From contig NC_063439.1 of assembly GCF_020379485.1 (NCBI RefSeq), forward strand, positions 15,939,188 through 16,003,187: 64,000 nucleotides of DNA, given 5' to 3'. The notes under the pieces are model-generated. The model saw nothing but the letters and a program-made list of their open reading frames with translations. It did no database searches and was not told where the DNA came from. A program made the translations under genes and the position numbers. This document shows positions 58,166-64,000 of this stretch, one piece after another. The DNA is from Brassica napus (lineage: Eukaryota; Streptophyta; Magnoliopsida; Brassicales; Brassicaceae). Position 1 is the first letter of the stretch, and every line of letters begins with the position of its first letter.

Positions 58166-58780
58166 ACGTAGCGACCTGTAAGGCCTCAGAAAGGTCCTCC
58201 TTTGCGTTCTCCTTTGAATCCTCATCGAAACGCTTTTTTTCGTCTCAATCGGAGTTTCCGTTGAGATTTTACGACGAAAACAAGTAGGACACTTCTTGGA
58301 TTGCTTCTACTCGCTATGTAGCGACCTGTCAGACCTCCACTCGCTACATAGCGACCTGTCAGGCCTCAGAAAGGTTCTCCTTTGCATTATATTTTGAATC
58401 CTCATCGAAACAAAAAACAAACGCTTTTCGTTTCGTCTCAATCGGAGTTTCATTTGAGATTTTACGACGAAAACAAGTAGGACTCTTCTTGGCTTACTTC
58501 TACTCACTACATAGCGACCTGTCAGACCTCCAGCTCACTACATAGCGACCTGTCAGGCCTCAAAAAGCTCCTACTTTGTGTTCTCTTTTGAATCCCGATC
58601 AAAACACTTTTCGTTTCGTCACAATCGGAGTTTCCGTTGAGATTTTATGACGAGAACAAGTTAGACTCGTCTAAACTCCTTGGCTTGCTCGCCCTTACTT
58701 CCATCTTTGCGTTCTCCTTCGAATCTCGATCGAAACATCTCTTGTGTCGTCTCGATTGGAGAACCATTGAAACTTTACAA
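58165..58780. repeat. Tandem U3-like units with CGCTACATAGCGACCTG
   Basis: GTTTCGTCTCAATCGGAGTTTC ... GAGATTTTACGACGA units at about 58230, 58430 and 58615 alternate with ACTCGCTACATAGCGACCTGTCAG words (58308, 58336, 58505, 58535). Inverted counterpart of 51700-52200. Confidence 0.75.
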
Positions 58781-60795
58781 TAAAAAAAACCCGCAAAGAC
58801 TTGTTTTCTCGCATAAATTCAAATTAATCGTATAAAACGGGAACAATCAACTTAACACCTTAGTCGCCTCAACTATACGATTACGTTGAACTTTTTTATA
58901 AAAATCAACGTCGTATCTAAAGAGAAGATAACAGTCAAGTTCGGAAAATAATTGTCAAGTTTCAAAGGATAAACACCAATATCGAAAATGGCGAACATAC
59001 ACGAGAAGAGAAAAGGGAAAGAAGCAAACAAAACTGAGAAGAGACAAAACTGCATCTTCGAGAGAACTAAGGTATTTCCGACTTGAAATTTTTAAAATCA
59101 GACTTGGAATTTTCGTAGGAAATTACTAAGAAATAAAAACGCCTTTGAGACTGCCATAGAACTTTAGGGAACGTAAAACCTAGGTGGATAGTCTAGCGAA
59201 CTAAGTCTTAGGCGATTTTTCCTGTCTCCATATATCGTTCCATAACTGTTCTGCCAGATCTTGCAAACCGATCTAAACTCTCCGAAAATCAAGAAATGAT
59301 CGCCACGCATATCAAGCTCGCTTCCTAAAGAGAAAAAAAAAACTAGAGACATGAACGTCGTCTTAAAACCAATTCGTTACTAGCAATTTTCTCGAAACCG
59401 ACATATTCCAAGTCGTCAATGTGGAAACAACCAAATCACAATCCAAGCGTCGTCTTTAAATCGTCCCGGATTAGCGATCATTCCAAGCCTTAAAAGAAGA
59501 AACATACACAACCCTTCAAAATATCGGTTCAACCGTTTTCTTTCGTAAAAAAAAGGGGGAGTAGGTACGTATACTATACTCGTATACTCCCAAACTTCAA
59601 AAAACTTTTGCAAATCGTCAAGAGAACGATTTCGTCAAAGCAAATCATCCCAAATAGGCAAACGACAATCTAAAATTCGTCTAAACGCAAGCAACATATC
59701 CAGACGATCATGAACATAATCTCAAAGACTATACATCATTTCTTGTCGCAATCATGCGTGCAGAAAACCTGTACCAATATCAAACTGAAACTCGACGATT
59801 AACCAAAGTATTGAAGCCCTTTCCGGCTTTAGAAAGCAAGTTTCGTTTAAAATTTTCTAGGAGAAAAATTCAATCACCAAAGCATTTCTTTCAGTTCCGT
59901 TGTACCAAGTGAATCACGGAAAACATCAAAAATATTTGCGATGAAGAAAACTCGAGAATAGATGTAGCATCGTGCACATTAAAAGGAGCACTTTCCTCCC
60001 GATGGTTAGCTAGATCCACCTTTGGTTGACCAATTCGTTCCCGAAACGAAGGTGTCATGAGAATCCTCTCAAAAAACTTATGAAAAACGTTATGTGACTA
60101 TATCGTATTGAAATAAACTTCGGTAACACTCCATGAGTAACTCCAAGCAACTTTCACCTAAGATAGAAATCGCAGCATAAACCTTTCTCGTAAAACCCGC
60201 AGAAACAACGCTACTTTGACATATGTGTACATATCACCGATTTACAACCTTCGTAAAACCGGTCCCCGTTACTTACGCGAAAAATCCTTCGTACAATCAG
60301 ACCAAGTCTTACGAAGAAACTTTCTAAAGTTAACATAACAGGCTTTGTGAAGAACCCTGCGGCTCGCTGGCTTCTGCTTTTTTTTCCCTCGGTCACATCC
60401 AAGAAGGCAGTCATCCCGCCACTGACTCCACACTGGTTATGTAGCAAACCTCTTGGGCTTCGTCTTCCTCAGACAAAAAAGACTCGATTTTCATAATACT
60501 ATAGGTCACATTACACGAAATATTCGTCGTATAACTGAAACCTAGAGCGGAGAATCGTTTTATACGACTATCGGCCATATTAGCATGGATAACCCCGGCA
60601 AACTTTGCCTATCAATCTCGACAAGCGCTCTTTGGCCCTCGGTCAATTACGCCTTCCACTAAAGGTCCAAACCAATATTTGCCATCCCCTTTAAGGACGA
60701 TCGTAAACTAACATGGTCTTAAATGTTAAAGTACCATGGTCTAATCCTTGACGTACATCATCTTTGGCTATCTGAGTGAACACATCCCTTATGGA
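58780..60795 (+). repeat. Right arm of the large inverted repeat
   Basis: Plus-oriented relative of 49535-51700 (landmarks under the left arm). No protein recognised. Ends abruptly near 60795, where AACACATCCCTT passes into unrelated DNA. Confidence 0.75.
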
Positions 60796-61260
60796 GAGAG
60801 AGAAACCAGCGGAGAAATGGGAAAAACCAGCTCCCATACAGCTGTTGAAGAAGATCATTGACAAAGGGATCAAAAATAAGCTAAGTTTGGTGAGTAGGAA
60901 AGGAGTGAAATGATTGGAAGGAGCTCTACAATTTTGGTTTGGAACAAAAATGTAAATATTGCAGGCCTCACCATAGTTCAGCATAGGAGTAGTAGATAAA
61001 TAAAAAAGAAAAAGTATAAATTCCACTAGTTGTACAAAGGTTTTTTTTATGAATAAAATTTAAAATTTATTTTTTTAAAAAAAGAGCATAGGAGCGAATA
61101 TCCACACAACAATGAACGACAAAGAAGTAATGGCAAAGACGCAATAAAAAAAATACCGGAAGAGCAACAATCAGAGAGAATCAAAAGTGGTTACCAACGA
61201 GAGTTGGAAGTAAAAGAATTTTTTTCATACAAACAATATCAGAGAGAATTAAATTGGTTA
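60796..61260. other. Spacer
   Basis: No gene or repeat terminus identified; AT-rich from 61040. Confidence 0.35.
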
Positions 61261-62489
61261 CCTCCTGTGTGAAATTTGAAGTCAACTTATCTCAATCAGA
61301 CATCAAGCCAAATTCGTGATTAATTAGGGGAACCAGTATCTTGAACAGGATCTTGAAAATCATAAACCAATGTGACAAATACGCCACCCAGATCAGAATT
61401 AAGACACGAACTGGCTGACAACTTGAAACGCGCCGGACTCCAAAGGTGCTACTGTTGGAGGTGGGTTTCACCCCACTCCAAACCCAGTTCAAAATCTGAC
61501 CCAATAGTCAGAAGGCCCACTAGAATAAGGTACAATCTATAACAGAACCAAGACCCATCACAAACCCGAAGAAAATTAACCCCGTTTTGACCAGTCAACT
61601 CAAAATGTCGGAGAGATCAGGTCAATCAATGACGACTTAATGGCGCCATGAACACGCCAGAAAAATACGCCACATACCACCAGTTATAAATGGAGAAGAA
61701 GGGAGAATGAGATCTTGTATTCCAATTTACTTTCAATCATATACTTTCCATTCTTCCTCGTTGTATCAACGTTCACAATCAATAAGAAAAAAAAAACATT
61801 TTTCTTTTCAGATTGTAGTAAAATAGCCATTTTGTTTATTACTTAATGGGGAATTAGGTGGTATGGCTACAAAAAAAAACAATATTTAGATCAGTAGTCA
61901 AATACCCTAGAATACATCGATACAGAGTGTATTTTATATAATATTACACTTTTAACCTTCAACGCAACCGGTTAAACCTACAATTTGAAAAAAAAAAATT
62001 TATTCAAGAGAGTTAAAGTTAAACGTGGTCATCAAAAAGTCACACATTTCTTCTTCTTCTTCTTCCTAATTATTGTTATACTATACAATTTATTTTACAT
62101 TTACTTTGTTATATGGATCCTAACACCTTTATCTTTTACTTTTGTTTCTCAGGTTACCAATAGAAGATTAGGCTGCCAAGTAGATTGTTCGAAACTGGAT
62201 TTGAGCCATCTGGTAAATATATTCTCATTTATATGTAATGATGCAATGTGTATATAAGTGGAATAGATCGTGTGTACGTAGAATGGAAAGACCATTCATG
62301 TGAAATGAAATATTTGATCTTTACTATTTGTTGTATTCTATTATAATTGCATAACATAGACATTTCATGATATCATAGACATTTCATGATATTATTTGGA
62401 GTTAGCATTAACTTTTTCCATGATATCATATACATTTTATAAATTCACCAATATGTACTATACTATTTATCTAGTTCCATTCTATTTAG

Positions 62490-63015
62490 GTTGAGGGTTT
62501 ATATTTGGGTTTAGGGTTTATATTTGGGTTTAGGGATTAGTGATTATGGTTTAAGGTTAAGTATATAAGGGTTTATGGTAGGATTGTTATATGGTTAATT
62601 ATTGAGGGGTTTAGGGTTTAGTGATTAGAGTTTAGGGTGTAGTACTTCCTCTCAAGTCTATTTTCCTTTCCATTTTATATAGTATAGGTGATAGTACAAA
62701 ATATTATATATTATTTTCATATTTTAATTTAATCTAAAATATTTTACATTTAGATTTGGGTTTAGGAATTCAAGTTTAGGGTTTAGTATATCAGTCTTGG
62801 AGGTGTGTTGGGTTTAAGGTTAGAGGTGAGTTGGGGTTGAATTACAAGAGTAGTCTTCATTCCATGTTAGATAATATAGAATAATAGTTCAAAATTTATA
62901 TTTTTGTTATTTTTGTTGTTTTCCTTAAAACATTGTAACTTTAAATTAAATTTAACATTTGGGTTTGAATTTAGAGACTCGAGTTTATTGTTTAGTATTT
63001 AAGTGTGCAGGTTAA
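62490..63015 (+). repeat. Degenerate telomere-like TTTAGGG words
   Basis: GGGTTTAGGGTTTA-type words cluster at 62490-62645 and again at 62755-62820, mixed with TTTGGG and TTTAAGG variants. This resembles an eroded interstitial telomeric repeat or a promoter-type telo-box cluster; no perfect run exceeds two units. Confidence 0.45.
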
Positions 63016-63474
63016 GTTTAGAGTTTATAATTCTGTTTGGTATGAAGATATTCTGTTTGTTCTATCTGACATAGTACTTTTATAAATGGAATACAACACT
63101 TACTTAGAATAGTTAACCCGTACGTGGACAATATTAAATTTCAATTTTTCTTGGACATGTGCTCTCGTCGACGTTAATCCTTGGTCCCACTGTCACCGGT
63201 AACTTAGAAAGGATAAGGACATAACCGGATAAAATGTGTATGAAATGTTATCAATTTAATAACGTCAAAATCAAAGCTATTTATTTAATGTTGACTCAAA
63301 ACTTGGCTAGATAGCAAATTCACCCATACTTAATTATCCAATACAACAATCAATAAAAAAACATTTTTTTCTCTTCACATCGTACTAAAATAGCCATTTT
63401 GTTTATTACTTATCCAATACATTAGCTCAAACCCTAACCTAAATTTTTCACTGGATCCCATGGTTAAATCAAAA

Positions 63475-63600
63475 GGAGATAGGCTGAGGGAGATCTGTAC
63501 ACCTAACGTAGTTTGGTCCATTCAAGGGCCTTTTAATTTTGATAAAAATCGAAATGTTAGAAAAGATAGCCAGAGGGAGATCTGTGCACCAAATGTTTTT
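63475..63600. repeat. Two-copy ~85-bp direct repeat
   Basis: GAGGGAGATCTGTACACC at about 63486 and GAGGGAGATCTGTGCACC at about 63571, each followed by an AT-rich half. No function seen. Confidence 0.5.
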
Positions 63601-63663
63601 GTTTCATGGTGAGCAGTTTAGAACCAAAATGATCTAAGTTGACCTCAAATTTCACACAGGAGG

Positions 63664-64000
63664 CTTCTAAAGCAAAACAACAATTCGAGTCAACTGTTTC
63701 TCTCAACATTTCTTAAAGTTAGTTTTTTTACATATCCCTTTCTTAATGTTAGTTAGTGGCTATACGTACTATTATATATATAGCATATACTTTCCAGTCC
63801 GTTTCAAAAACTAGACCACTTGAATTATATGTTAACAAAAAGCATCTAATTTAGTCATGTTCTCACGTTTTGAGGCCTCACTTGAGAAAGTCTTTTTCTT
63901 AATATTCTGAAAGTAGTTGTGTGCTCCCACTGCTTCTTATAAGCATCATATATCATTTAGAATTTAGGACATTACTTCTCTTGATTTTTATTGGGAAGTA
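63664..64000. other. AT-rich end of window
   Basis: No ORF, RNA gene or repeat recognised. A TATATATAGCATATAC stretch near 63773 is low complexity. Confidence 0.4.

Larger units (their letters stand above)
61261..63663. other. Region bounded by a 26-bp inverted repeat
   Basis: The word starting CCTCCTGTGTGAAATTTGA at 61261-61286 recurs inverted at 63638-63663 with one mismatch. Inside lie a possible LTR-like stretch (61452-61779, TGTTGGAGG ... GTTCACA with TATA-like TTATAAATGG), a direct repeat (about 61785-61845 and 63355-63412, shared TAAAATAGCCATTTTGTTTA) and telomere-like DNA. No ORF has domain character. Confidence 0.35.

Noticed and set aside
61452..61779. Solo LTR
   Set aside because: TGTTGGAGG start and GTTCACA end with a TATA-like box are suggestive, but flanking bases (GCTAC, ATCAA) give no target duplication.
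61985..62257. 90-codon hydrophobic plus-strand frame
   Set aside because: AT-rich chance frame; no domain, no promoter and next to simple repeats.

Overview
The window is plant nuclear DNA, most likely from a Brassicaceae species close to Brassica or Raphanus. The evidence is AT-rich intergenic sequence, genes with short GT-AG introns, and dense nested LTR retrotransposons, LINEs, Helitrons, MULEs, hAT and Stowaway MITEs and a TRIM. The only clear host genes are a RABE1/Rab8 GTPase (eight coding exons, 15080-16283, +) and two tandem ZAT12-like C2H2 zinc-finger genes (16922-17431 and 20520-21032, both -). From memory, Arabidopsis has a RABE1-type gene close to ZAT12 (RHL41) on chromosome 5, so this looks like a conserved gene pair. 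The second ZAT12 copy and its flanks come from a local duplication of about 2.5-2.9 kb.

Layout. 1-1035: decayed LINE. 1277-1718: non-autonomous hAT with a perfect 8-bp target duplication. 2035-6695: a non-coding Copia-type element whose left LTR is split by a ~3 kb Athila-like insertion. 7954-8330: LINE RNase H scrap. 8331-14350: AT-rich, with a hAT end, Helitron ends and a Stowaway MITE. 14780-22450: host gene block, with a TRIM and a hAT MITE. 22470-29005: a Mutator-like element (MULE) carrying a broken MuDR transposase and, on the opposite strand, a DUF1985 gene. 29253-39173: an array of a gag-protease-only Ty3/gypsy element (three LTRs, two internal regions). 39174-41185: LINE 3' half. 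41186-45235: AT-rich DNA, then a ~540-600 bp tandem repeat interrupted by a solo LTR. 45240-46415: another LINE fragment. 46416-60795: nested LTR elements, including a ~2.5 kb inverted pair, a Transposase_28-type ORF and an Athila-like protease gene. 60796-64000: AT-rich, with small repeats and telomere-like words.

Rab and ZAT12 are the working genes; almost everything else is mobile DNA in various stages of decay. The most unusual signal is that LTRs at corresponding U3 positions hold arrays of hairpin-forming palindromes. Their sequence and period change between copies (39 bp, 70 bp, irregular) while the palindromic design is kept. A second, unrelated LTR family here carries comparable GGTCGCT / AGCGACC arrays. 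Other points of interest are the protein-poor retroelement array, the MULE's triple CCAAT promoter block and collagen-like tail, and two LINE halves that break at nearly the same codon 38 kb apart.
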